A stretch of DNA of 37,274 bases from the NCBI GenBank assembly GCA_040756475.1, contig JBFLZB010000022.1:1-37274 (forward strand), written 5' to 3'. Below the pieces are notes generated by a model. That model was not told where the DNA came from and did no database searches. It saw nothing but the letters and a program-made list of their open reading frames with translations. The DNA comes from Thermodesulfobacteriota bacterium (GTDB taxonomy: Bacteria > Desulfobacterota > Deferrisomatia > Deferrisomatales > JACRMM01). The position numbers and the translations under genes are program-made. Shown piece by piece: positions 1 through 6,846 of the stretch; the stretch's first letter is position 1; each line of letters begins with the position of its first letter.

Positions 1-397
1 TGATCTCGTCGGCCGTGGGGTTGGGGATGCGTTCGAGCAGCGCCACGGTGGAGAGGATCATCCCCGGGGTGCAGTACCCGCACTGGATCGCGCCCCCCTC
101 CACGAAGGCCCGCTGCACGGGGTGGAGGGAGTCGCCCACCTCGCCCCCGCAGGTCTCGGCCAGGCCCTCGATGGTGGTGACGGGCTTTCCCACGCACGAG
201 AGCGCGAGCGTCAGGCACGAGAGCACGGGGCGCCCCTGCACGAGCACGGTGCACGCCCCGCAGTCGCCGATGCCGCACCCCTTCTTGGTGCCCGTGAGCC
301 CCACCCGGTCGCGGATCACGTCCACCAGAAAGTCGGTGGGCGCCACGGGGACCTCGAAGTCCTCCCCGTTGATGTTTAGGGTGACGAGCGTCTTCAT
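1..397 (-). CDS. Molybdenum hydroxylase [2Fe-2S] subunit (partial)
   Basis: Small electron-transfer subunit of a xanthine dehydrogenase/CoxS/HcrC-type hydroxylase. It passes electrons between the molybdenum subunit and the FAD subunit. The visible 132 residues start with ATG at 397. They carry the plant-type ferredoxin cluster pattern (CGIGDCGAC followed by a further Cys) and the first half of the second cluster motif (QCGYCTPG). The C-terminal end, with its remaining CxC pair, lies beyond base 1. The ATG overlaps the TGA of the FAD-subunit gene by 4 bases (positions 394-397), so the two are translationally coupled. The molybdopterin subunit is presumably further left. The substrate cannot be read from this subunit; aromatic acyl-CoA reductase, CO dehydrogenase-like and xanthine dehydrogenase types all share it. 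Confidence 0.93.
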   Translation of the reverse strand, partial: MKTLVTLNINGEDFEVPVAPTDFLVDVIRDRVGLTGTKKGCGIGDCGACTVLVQGRPVLSCLTLALSCVGKPVTTIEGLAETCGGEVGDSLHPVQRAFVEGGAIQCGYCTPGMILSTVALLERIPNPTADEI

Positions 398-1284
398 CGC
401 GTCTTCCTCCCCGAGAGCTCTTCGGCGCAGGCGGCAAACGCCCGGGAGACGAGCACCGCCACCAGGCGCCGGCGGTAGCTCGCGCTCGCCCGCACGTCGT
501 CGATGGGTTTGGCTTCCTCGGCGGCGAGCCGCCCGGCTTCTTCGAAAAACTCCGGGCCGATCTTGGCTCCGGCAAGCGCCGCCTCGGCCTGCACGGCCCG
601 GTAGGGGATGGGACCCACGGCCCCGAGCGCGATGCGCACGGCGGCCGCCTTTTGCTTCTTGGCGTCGAGCTCCAGGTAGCAGCCGACGTTGACCATGTCG
701 ATCTCCATGGCCCGCCGCAGCCCCTGGAACCGGTAGGCCACCGCGGCCCGCGCGGTGAGCGCCGGCAGGTGGAAGCTCTTGAGGTACTCCCCGGACGCAA
801 GCGCCGTCTTTCGGTAGGCGAGCCAGAACGTCTCGATGGGCAGCCGCCGCTCGCCCCCTTCCCGCGAGAGCGTCACCTCGGCCCCGTGGGCCAGGAGCAC
901 CGGGGGCGTCTCCGCCGAGGGCGAGCCGTGGCAGCAGTTGCCCGCCATGGTGGCCATGTGGCGCACCTGGGAGGAGCCCAGCTGGGCCGCCGCATAGGCC
1001 AGCGCCGGGGCGCATTCGCGCACCAGCGCGCTCGCCTCGATCTCCGAGACCTTGGTGCCCCCGAGGATCGTCAGCCCCCCGTCGGGGGCCCGGAAGATCC
1101 CCTGGAGCTCCGCGAGATCCCCCACGTCGAGCACCAGCCGCGGCGAGAGGAGCTTTTCCTTCACCAGCACCAGAAGGTCCGTGCCCCCCGCCAAAAGGTG
1201 GCACTGCCCCGCGTGGCGGGTAAGCAGCCCCTCGAGCTCCCGCAGGCTCCCGGGGCGTTGGTAGTCGAAGGGTTCCAGGTGCAT
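394..1284 (-). CDS. Molybdenum hydroxylase FAD-binding subunit
   Basis: FAD-binding medium subunit (CoxM/HcrB/XdhB-like) of the same hydroxylase, 296 residues, close to the usual 280-330. The N-terminal FAD domain shows the family's LLAGGTDLL motif near residue 30. A second FAD motif (MATMAGNCCHGSPSAE) replaces the usual GGNI/T-type loop around residue 115. The C-terminal CO_deh_flav_C domain ends in a YRR segment (SASYRRRLVAVLV). The ATG at 1284 has a strong Shine-Dalgarno (aggagga) and a promoter 35 bases further up. It lacks the HcrB-type insert for a [4Fe-4S] cluster, which argues against a 4-hydroxybenzoyl-CoA reductase. The gene is first in its operon and is followed directly by the [2Fe-2S] subunit. 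Confidence 0.93.
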   Translation of the reverse strand: MHLEPFDYQRPGSLRELEGLLTRHAGQCHLLAGGTDLLVLVKEKLLSPRLVLDVGDLAELQGIFRAPDGGLTILGGTKVSEIEASALVRECAPALAYAAAQLGSSQVRHMATMAGNCCHGSPSAETPPVLLAHGAEVTLSREGGERRLPIETFWLAYRKTALASGEYLKSFHLPALTARAAVAYRFQGLRRAMEIDMVNVGCYLELDAKKQKAAAVRIALGAVGPIPYRAVQAEAALAGAKIGPEFFEEAGRLAAEEAKPIDDVRASASYRRRLVAVLVSRAFAACAEELSGRKTR

Positions 1285-1318
1285 GGCTTCCTCCTGCTGG
1301 GGATCGGCGTCGCGCCGA

Positions 1319-1347
1319 GGTATAGCAAATAACGGGCCCCGTGCCAA
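1319..1347 (-). promoter_or_regulatory. Sigma-70-type promoter of the hydroxylase operon
   Basis: Reading leftwards, TTGGCA (-35, 1347-1342) is followed by a 17-base spacer and TATACC (-10, 1324-1319). Transcription would start near 1312, leaving a short leader that contains the Shine-Dalgarno of the FAD-subunit gene. The AT-rich -10 stands out in very GC-rich surroundings. Confidence 0.7.
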
Positions 1348-1350
1348 GCT

Positions 1351-1370
1351 CGCCAACCGCGCGGTCGGCA
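1351..1370. promoter_or_regulatory. Palindromic operator candidate, copy 1
   Basis: CGCCAACCGCGCGGTCGGCA is a near-perfect palindrome lying 3 bases upstream of the hydroxylase -35 box. It matches the perfect palindrome at 8671-8690 in 16 of 20 positions (shared pattern CGCCAACCGNNCGGTNGGC). The dyad length and half-site spacing are typical of a TetR-like dimeric regulator. No such regulator is encoded in this window. Confidence 0.55.
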
Positions 1371-1500
1371 GCACTCCAGGGTCGGCGGCCCGGTGAGAGG
1401 TCACCGGGTCCCCCCCGCATCCGCGGTGAAATCCCGTCCCGCGGTTGCGCTGGCCCGGCGCCCGGGTAACATGTGCCCTTCGCGCAGACCCGGCGTCGGC

Positions 1501-1560
1501 GGGCGGTGCCCACCCCGCCCCTCCTGGCGGGGAAGATCGGCGGTAGGGTGGGCGCCGCCC
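1501..1560. repeat. Complex inverted repeat, probably dispersed
   Basis: Arms at 1501-1515 (GGGCGGTGCCCACCC) and 1546-1560 (GGGTGGGCGCCGCCC) are complementary at 14 of 15 positions. A second 7-bp stem, 1513-1519 with 1526-1532, overlaps and continues inside the first. From memory, GGTGGGC/GCCCACC palindromes of this kind recur between genes in many bacterial genomes, so this is likely one member of a dispersed family. Only one copy is visible here. Confidence 0.5.
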
Positions 1561-1608
1561 ACCGAGACCGTTCGAGGGGGCAAACACGCAAAAGGGAGGA
1601 CGACTGCG

Positions 1609-3027
1609 GTGACCCACCGGATCGAGAAGGACACCATGGGCGAGGTGCGCGTGCCCGCGGCGGCCCTCTGGGGCGCCCAGACCCAGCGGGCCCTCGCAAA
1701 CGGCATCCCGGCCGGACGGCTCCCGTGGCCCCTTCTCGCCGCCCTGCTCCTGGTCAAGAAGGAAGCGGCCCGCGCCAATGGGGAGTTGGGGCTCGTGCCC
1801 CCCCCGGTTGCCGACGCCGTGCAGAGGGCGGCGGAAGAGCTCCTGGCGTCGGGAGACGACGCCCCCTTCCCCCTCTCCCCCTTCCAGACGGGGTCGGGCA
1901 CGTCCACCAACATGAACGTCAACGAGGTCCTGGCCAACCGGGCCGCAGAGCTCCTGGGGGGCGAGCGGGGCCGCAAGGACCCGGTACATCCCAACGATCA
2001 CGTCAATCGCTGCCAGTCCTCCAACGACGCCTTCCCCACCGCGATTCACGTGGCGGCCGCCCGGGTCGTCCGCGAGGACGTGCTCCCCGCCGCCCAGGCC
2101 CTGGAGGAGGCCCTTCGCGAAAGGGCCCAGGCCTTTGACGGGGTGGTGAAGCTCGGGCGCACCCACTGGATGGACGCCCTGCCGGTGACCCTGGGACAGG
2201 AGCTCGGTGCCTACGCCCGGCAGGTGGAGCTGGGCAGGGAGCGGCTGGAGGCGGCCGCCGCAGGGCTTCGGGAACTGCCGCTGGGGGGAACCGCGGTGGG
2301 AACCGGCATGAACGCCCACCCGGAGTTCGCGCCCCGGGTCATCGCCGGGCTGGCCCGAGAGACAGGCATCCCCTTCGTCCGCGCCGCAAACGCCTTCGAG
2401 GCCCAGGGAGCCAGGGACGCCTGCGTGGCGGTGAGCGGGGCGCTCCGGGGGCTCGCGATCTCCCTGTCCAAGATCGCCAACGACCTGCGGTGGCTCGCCT
2501 CGGGGCCCCACGGGGGGCTCGCGGAGATCCGCCTGCCCGAGCTCCAGCCCGGCTCCTCGATCATGCCGGGAAAGGTCAACCCGGTGGTGCCCGAGGCGGT
2601 GCTCCAGGCGGCGGCCCAGGTGCTCGGAAACGACCTGGCGGTGGCCCAGGGCGGTCTGGGCGGCGCCTTCGAGCTCAACCTCATGATGCCGCTCATCGGA
2701 CGAAACCTGCTGGAGTCGGCCGCGCTCCTGGCGGGGGCCTCCCGGCTCCTGGCGGACAAGTGCGTCCGGGGGCTGGCTGCGGACCCGGACCGATGCCGGG
2801 AGCTCCTGGAGGGAAGCCTGGCGCTGGCCACCCCCCTGGCGGAGCACATCGGCTACGACGCCACCGCCCGCCTCGTCCAGGAAGCCCGGCGGCGCAGAAT
2901 CCCCCTGCTCCAGGCTGCCCGCGAGCTGGGCGCGGTCTCGGAGGAGGTCCTCGGCCGCCTCCTCGATCCCCGCAACATGGTGGGGTCCCGACCGAGGTTT
3001 GACTTCCCTTCCGGGGCCGCCGTGTAA
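1609..3027 (+). CDS. fumC: Class II fumarate hydratase
   Basis: Reversible hydration of fumarate to L-malate in the cytosolic TCA cycle; oxygen-stable class II homotetramer. The 472 residues match the usual ~465. The N-terminus RIEKDTMGEVRVP and the stretch ALWGAQTQR are typical fumarase. GSGTSTNMNVNEV (near 100) and HPNDHVNRCQSSND (near 130) form active-site loops. GRTHWMD carries the catalytic-region His (about 186). The signature GSSIMPGKVNP (about 315-325) contains the catalytic Ser. The start is GTG at 1609, eight bases after a gggagga Shine-Dalgarno; this removes a long unrelated upstream extension. Some positions (LPELQPGSSIMP, NPVVPE) are as in aspartases, so aspartate ammonia-lyase is the alternative, but the N-terminal half favours fumarase. 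Confidence 0.87.
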   Translation: MTHRIEKDTMGEVRVPAAALWGAQTQRALANGIPAGRLPWPLLAALLLVKKEAARANGELGLVPPPVADAVQRAAEELLASGDDAPFPLSPFQTGSGTSTNMNVNEVLANRAAELLGGERGRKDPVHPNDHVNRCQSSNDAFPTAIHVAAARVVREDVLPAAQALEEALRERAQAFDGVVKLGRTHWMDALPVTLGQELGAYARQVELGRERLEAAAAGLRELPLGGTAVGTGMNAHPEFAPRVIAGLARETGIPFVRAANAFEAQGARDACVAVSGALRGLAISLSKIANDLRWLASGPHGGLAEIRLPELQPGSSIMPGKVNPVVPEAVLQAAAQVLGNDLAVAQGGLGGAFELNLMMPLIGRNLLESAALLAGASRLLADKCVRGLAADPDRCRELLEGSLALATPLAEHIGYDATARLVQEARRRRIPLLQAARELGAVSEEVLGRLLDPRNMVGSRPRFDFPSGAAV

Positions 3028-3069
3028 TGGAGGCCTTCGCCGGCTGAAACTCCGACCCCCGTGGGCCCG

Positions 3070-4758
3070 ATGCCGACTTGCCGCAATGGCTCCCCGCTCG
3101 CCCCGGCCACCCTCGTCCTGGCCGCCCTCGCCCTGGGATGGCCGGCGCCCGCCGCGCCGGCCCCCCGGACCGAGGCGGTGGAGCGGGGCAGCCTGCGCCT
3201 GGCCTGGGATGCCCACGGGTCAGGGCGCTGCCGCGAAGCGCTGGTCTACTTGGGGGAGATTCGGGACGAGTCCGCGCTCGCCGCCGAGGCCGCCTGGCTC
3301 CGCGCCGACTGCCTCCTGGAGCTGGGGCGCTTCGAAGAGGCCGTGGCGTTCCTGGAGACGTCTCGGGGCCGAGGGGCCCAGGCGCGCGACGAGCTCCTCC
3401 TGAACGCTTACTGGGATTGGGCCTGGGACGCCACCGGCCGAGAGGGCTACGACGAGGCCTTGGACATCCTGGAACGAGCCCGCCGAGCCCTGCCCGAGGA
3501 CGCCGCGCTTGGGGCCCTGGCCGAGGCGACTCGCTTTCGCAAGGATCTGGCGGACGCCTTGGGAAAGAGGGATGAGGGAAGCCTTGCCTCGGGAGAGGCG
3601 ATCGCGCTGCGGCCCGAGGGCTCGCCCCCCCGGGGCGCCCATTGGGTGCGGGCCTACCCCTGGAGGAAGGACCTCCCCTGGGTTCCCCAGGTCACCGCCC
3701 GGGAGTGGATGCCGCGTCTCGCCGAGCGCCTGGAGCGGGAGGCCAAGGTGCTCTGGGTGAAGATCCCCGGCGGGGCAATGGAGCGCCAGGTCGCGGCGGA
3801 AGCCGCCGGGCGGTCCGTCTTGGCCGCGGGCGGCAGCGGGCAGCCCCTGCTCCTCACGGACGGCTCCGGATCGGTGGCCCTCTCCGTCGGTGAATGGGCG
3901 TATCGGGCGGCAGCCGAGGGGCTCGGCATCCGGGGGGCGGCTCGTGCCGTCGCGGGCTGGGCGCAAGAGCGCCTGGCGCATCGGCGGGACCTCCTGCGTT
4001 GGCTCCAGGAGAACCGACGCGACCTCTCGGTGGAGCCGAGGGACGACGCCGTCCTCCTGCGGCACCCGAAGACGGGACGGACGTTTCACCTGGATGCCGC
4101 GGGCTGGGCGGGCGCCTTTCGCGATCCGGGCAGCGACTGGGCGGAGTTCTGGGCCGACCTCCAGGCGGAGCTCGCCAAGCCACCCCGGCCCTACCGGTGC
4201 TTCTGCGGGCGCCAGGTCTTCGTGCGCGCCGTCCTCCTGGCAGACCCGGGAGAGGCCCTGGTGCTGGAGAAGGGCCTCGGCTTCGCCGTCGTCGGGGCGG
4301 CGCTCTGCCCCCTGCACCACCAGTACGTGACCCCGGCGCTCGCCCGCAGTTGGGGTGTAGGCGCCGCCGAGCTCGCCGCACGCGTTCGGCAGGACGCCGA
4401 GCGGCACCCCTGGCAGCTCTCCTTCTACCGGGGAGAAGCCGCGGGCCAATCTTATCTCGTCCTGGAGGGCGAGGGGGTTTCCGCCCTGGGCCGCAGCCCC
4501 GAGCTCCTCCTGGGGGCGCTCGAGGGGGTGGACGGGATCTCGGCCCGCGGGCGCAACGTGCGGGTGCTGGCACCCACCCCTTCGGCCCTGGTGATTGCGG
4601 AAAGCGAGCTCCCCGATCCCGCTGCCGACGCGGCGGCGGCTCGGGTCCTCCTCGGACGGGCCGCCCGGGAGAACTCGGTGGAGCGGCTCGACTTCCGGAC
4701 CTTGGTCCGCCTGCCCGAGCGGGGCAAGGGAGACTTTCGCCTGGAACACTCCGAGTAG
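3070..4758 (+). CDS. Exported protein with N-terminal repeats and Cys/His motif, unknown function
   Basis: A protein of about 562 residues that I do not recognise. It begins with a hydrophobic Ala/Leu-rich segment ending in APAAPAPR, a plausible signal peptide. Residues ~35-150 are alpha-helical and Ala/Leu/Glu-rich with TPR-like spacing (ALVYLGEIRDE, CLLELGRFEEAVAFLE, YDEALDILERARRALPED). The middle third contains a CFCG motif and, about 40 residues later, CPLHH, together a possible metal site. The C-terminus is charged. The start is uncertain: ATG at 3070 and GTG at 3061 are in frame and neither has a convincing ribosome binding site. It lies 42 bases after fumC, so they are probably co-transcribed, but the context does not reveal a role. 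Its GC3-rich codon use is normal for the region. Confidence 0.75.
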   Translation: MPTCRNGSPLAPATLVLAALALGWPAPAAPAPRTEAVERGSLRLAWDAHGSGRCREALVYLGEIRDESALAAEAAWLRADCLLELGRFEEAVAFLETSRGRGAQARDELLLNAYWDWAWDATGREGYDEALDILERARRALPEDAALGALAEATRFRKDLADALGKRDEGSLASGEAIALRPEGSPPRGAHWVRAYPWRKDLPWVPQVTAREWMPRLAERLEREAKVLWVKIPGGAMERQVAAEAAGRSVLAAGGSGQPLLLTDGSGSVALSVGEWAYRAAAEGLGIRGAARAVAGWAQERLAHRRDLLRWLQENRRDLSVEPRDDAVLLRHPKTGRTFHLDAAGWAGAFRDPGSDWAEFWADLQAELAKPPRPYRCFCGRQVFVRAVLLADPGEALVLEKGLGFAVVGAALCPLHHQYVTPALARSWGVGAAELAARVRQDAERHPWQLSFYRGEAAGQSYLVLEGEGVSALGRSPELLLGALEGVDGISARGRNVRVLAPTPSALVIAESELPDPAADAAAARVLLGRAARENSVERLDFRTLVRLPERGKGDFRLEHSE

Positions 4759-4814
4759 AAACCCCGTCGGCGGCGGCAGAGGCTCGGCCACCACCGCCCT
4801 TCCCCCGGTGCGCC

Positions 4815-5330
4815 ATGCGACGCTCGGTTCTCGCCTGGACCGTGGAGATCGACCCGGCAGCGACCCGAGCCGCCTACGCCCTGCTGCGCACCGGGGCAGC
4901 GGAGAACTGCGGGTGCCCCGCCTGCGCCAACTTCGAAAGTGCCCGGCCGCGCCACTACCCAGAGCCCTTTCGCGCGATCCTCACGGCAGTGGGCGCGGAC
5001 CCTCGAAAGGAGCTCGCCGTGCACCTCGTGGCACCGCTGGAGGAGGGCCTGCACCTGTACGCGGGAGCCTACGCCTTCTGCGGCGAGGTCCTCTCTGGGC
5101 GGCCCCCGAGGGGCTTTCCGTTCCTGCGGGAAGGAGTGGACGTGTTCGAGCGGGTGGCTCCGGGGGTCCACATCGCACTGCGACCCTGGGCGGCGCCCGA
5201 AGAGCCCTGGGCCGGGCGGCCCTGCGTGCGCCTGGAGTTCCTGGTGGTGCTTCCGTGGGTGGGAGGCGAAGGGGGGGCCCCGGCCGTGAACCTCGACCGG
5301 GGCCCCCGCGGGCTCACTTCGAGGAATTGA
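4815..5330 (+). CDS. Conserved-looking small protein with CGCxxC motif, unknown function
   Basis: A 171-residue cytosolic protein without signal peptide or membrane segment. Near residues 32-40 it has NCGCPACANF, followed by a PRKE...VHLVAP...GLHLYAGAYAF segment. I recall this arrangement (CGCxxCxNF, then a DPRKE stretch, then GLHLY) in unnamed short proteins scattered through bacteria, but I know no function. The three closely spaced Cys (CGCxxC) could bind a metal. The ATG at 4815 is the first in frame that keeps this conserved region, but no strong Shine-Dalgarno precedes it. The gene is 56 bases after its neighbour on the same strand. Its last 17 bases overlap the opposing relic tail at 5314-5448. 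Confidence 0.7.
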   Translation: MRRSVLAWTVEIDPAATRAAYALLRTGAAENCGCPACANFESARPRHYPEPFRAILTAVGADPRKELAVHLVAPLEEGLHLYAGAYAFCGEVLSGRPPRGFPFLREGVDVFERVAPGVHIALRPWAAPEEPWAGRPCVRLEFLVVLPWVGGEGGAPAVNLDRGPRGLTSRN

Positions 5331-5448
5331 GGATTCCTGCCAGCTTGTCGTACTGGATTCCCTGGTGGGGCACCGGCCCCGCCTGGAGGAAGTTGCGCCG
5401 CAGCTGCCGGCCCAGCGCCTCCTCCGCGCACCGTCCCGCCGCCAGCAT
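5314..5448 (-). pseudogene. GC-rich 44-codon tail, likely relic of an HMG-CoA-lyase-like gene
   Basis: Directly after the TAG of the lyase-like gene (5451-5449), and in the same reading frame, an ATG opens 44 codons ending in TGA at 5316-5314. Nearly all third positions are G or C, so it looks like genuine resident coding sequence, unlike the AT-richer gene before it. Its start (RCAEEALGRQLRRNFLQAGPVP) can be laid alongside the end of the preceding protein (AARQAKLGRP...LNGHLP): both have a helix, an LGR turn and a ...GxxP ending, as at the C-terminus of lyase-family proteins. I infer a leftover tail of a resident paralogue replaced by an incoming gene. Alternatives are a former C-terminal extension cut off by a nonsense mutation, or an independent small ORF. 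Confidence 0.45.
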
Positions 5449-6627
5449 CTACGCGCTGTATAGCTCGGTAACGCTCTTCGGTAGATGCCCGTTCAACAAC
5501 ATCAATGAGCGGCACGGCATGGACGGGCGCCCGAGTTTGGCCTGTCGCGCGGCGAACGCATCCAGCACCTCGGCTCTGAAATCACGCCCCAAGGCCAGCA
5601 GTCTTTCCTGATCTATTCCGGTGTCAACCCCAATCTCATGGAGCATCGTCACAAGGTCTTCCGTGGAAATCAGGCCATGGTTGAAGTGGTCACTGTAGTA
5701 GTCGCCCTCACGTCCCGGGATGGCAACCCCGTCAACCATGTTGGCCGGTTGCCCGCCGATGCCCGACATGCAGGATTCGAAGCGGATGATTCCGGCTTTG
5801 AGAGCGGCTGCGGCGTTTCTGAGGGCCGAGGCCATGTTCTTGGTGTGGAAGTGCGCGATGTAGAGCTTCGGATCGGAATAGTCGCGACCGTCCGGACCGG
5901 TACCCATCTCTTTGGGGTCGAGCACGCGGCTGAAGAACTCGTAGGCCTTGTGATAGTCGGTAACCGAGCCGTCATGGTCGGCGAGCTCGATATCGTCGGC
6001 CCCGCAATCCAGGTAGCGCTTCACAAAGGAAATGGCGATGTCGAGCTTCTCCGACATGGTGTATTGCTTGTTGAACTTCTCAAAGGGGCTGCCCCAGATG
6101 GTGCTGACGGTACCGTTTACCACGATTCCCCGGCTGTGGGCGGCCTTGATGGTCTGCTCGGTCATGGCAAAGTACTGGTCATGGGTCTTGCCCGAGTTTG
6201 CCTTCTGGTGTTCCGGGCAGGTGGATGTCATCTGCAGTATGCGGTCCGGGCCGAGTCCCCGGTCGAAATCCTTGAACGCGCGCTCGGCACCTGTCTCATG
6301 GATGGTGACGGCGGTCAGTTCCACATCGCCGCCGTTGCGTTTCATCATCTGGCCGATCGTCCTGCCGTCCGGCGCCTTGGTCTCGCTGTTCAGCAGGCGT
6401 TTCAGTACTTCCGTGGCATCCGGGAAGAACGGCACGAACTTCGGGTGGCCGTAGTTCGTGACTTCCAAGCGCTTGAACCCTGCCAGGATCAAGCCCTCCA
6501 GGTACTTGACCTTGGTGTCGGTGTCCACGATTGTTTCCAGAGACTGCAGGCCATCTCTGATGCTGATATCGCTGAGTTCCACTTTTTTTCCAGCAAACTG
6601 TTTCTTGTCAATATAAAGAACTGGCAT
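5449..6627 (-). CDS. HMG-CoA lyase-like (HMGL/pyruvate carboxyltransferase family) protein
   Basis: A 392-residue TIM-barrel protein of the HMGL-like family, which cleaves or forms C-C bonds next to acyl-CoA or 2-oxo acids using a divalent metal. Visible motifs are SDISIRDGLQS (metal Asp, catalytic Arg) at residues 20-30, ELADHDGS in the barrel, the metal-binding HFHTKN strand, and ESCMSGIGGQPAN near the C-terminal end. It is about 90 residues longer than a standard HMG-CoA lyase and differs from the typical lyase GLGGCPYA loop, so the exact substrate is unknown. ATG at 6627 has a good aaaggag Shine-Dalgarno. Base composition is strikingly lower in GC than all neighbours, which suggests horizontal acquisition. 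It is downstream of, and on the same strand as, the hydratase/lyase pair. Confidence 0.85.
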   Translation of the reverse strand: MPVLYIDKKQFAGKKVELSDISIRDGLQSLETIVDTDTKVKYLEGLILAGFKRLEVTNYGHPKFVPFFPDATEVLKRLLNSETKAPDGRTIGQMMKRNGGDVELTAVTIHETGAERAFKDFDRGLGPDRILQMTSTCPEHQKANSGKTHDQYFAMTEQTIKAAHSRGIVVNGTVSTIWGSPFEKFNKQYTMSEKLDIAISFVKRYLDCGADDIELADHDGSVTDYHKAYEFFSRVLDPKEMGTGPDGRDYSDPKLYIAHFHTKNMASALRNAAAALKAGIIRFESCMSGIGGQPANMVDGVAIPGREGDYYSDHFNHGLISTEDLVTMLHEIGVDTGIDQERLLALGRDFRAEVLDAFAARQAKLGRPSMPCRSLMLLNGHLPKSVTELYSA

Positions 6628-6757
6628 CTCATTCTCCTTTCTGGTTAGGTCAAGTTAATCCCAGTTGCATTCATCAACAACCGAGGAACGATCTTCTTGA
6701 GAAGTGCCTAGTGCCTCGATGCATCAGTTCGCGTGGATGCGAGTCGCATCCCTGGTC

Positions 6758-6815
6758 GTCATTCCGGCGCAAGCCAGGCCCCGGGGTTCTGGACCCCGGC
6801 TTCCGCCGGGGCGAC
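6758..6815. repeat. Palindromic intergenic repeat
   Basis: The segment begins GTCATTCCGGCGCAAGCC and ends with GGCTTCCGCCGGGGCGAC, forming an imperfect palindrome of about 58 bases around a GGTTCTGGACC-like centre. It resembles, from memory, the 'CGTCATTCC...GGGATTCC/CCGGCTTTCGCCGG' repeats scattered between genes in many Proteobacteria. A separate small hairpin, GGATGCG/CGCATCC, lies just to its left (6735-6751). It sits at the right edge of the AT-rich segment that carries the lyase-like gene. Confidence 0.6.
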
Positions 6816-6846
6816 GGCAAAGCACACGAACGTATGCATCGCGGTA

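Larger units (their letters stand above)
1285..1608. other. Divergent intergenic region
   Basis: This 324-base gap separates the divergent hydroxylase operon and fumC. It holds the hydroxylase promoter (1319-1347), an abutting palindrome (1351-1370) and a complex inverted repeat (1501-1560). A weak forward promoter-like pair, TTGCGC at 1445-1450 and TAACAT at 1467-1472 with a 16-base spacer, could serve fumC, but I would not rely on it. The fumC frame stays open upstream to about 1393, but that stretch has no family similarity and contains the repeat. Confidence 0.6.

Noticed and set aside
1393-1608. N-terminal extension of the fumarase
   Set aside because: No similarity to fumarases, contains the inverted repeat, and a good Shine-Dalgarno precedes the GTG at 1609.
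5449-5451. TAG with in-frame continuation as a pyrrolysine or read-through codon
   Set aside because: The gene is not a methylamine methyltransferase, the tail has different base composition from the body, and a relic explains it better. No PYLIS-like evidence can be judged by eye.
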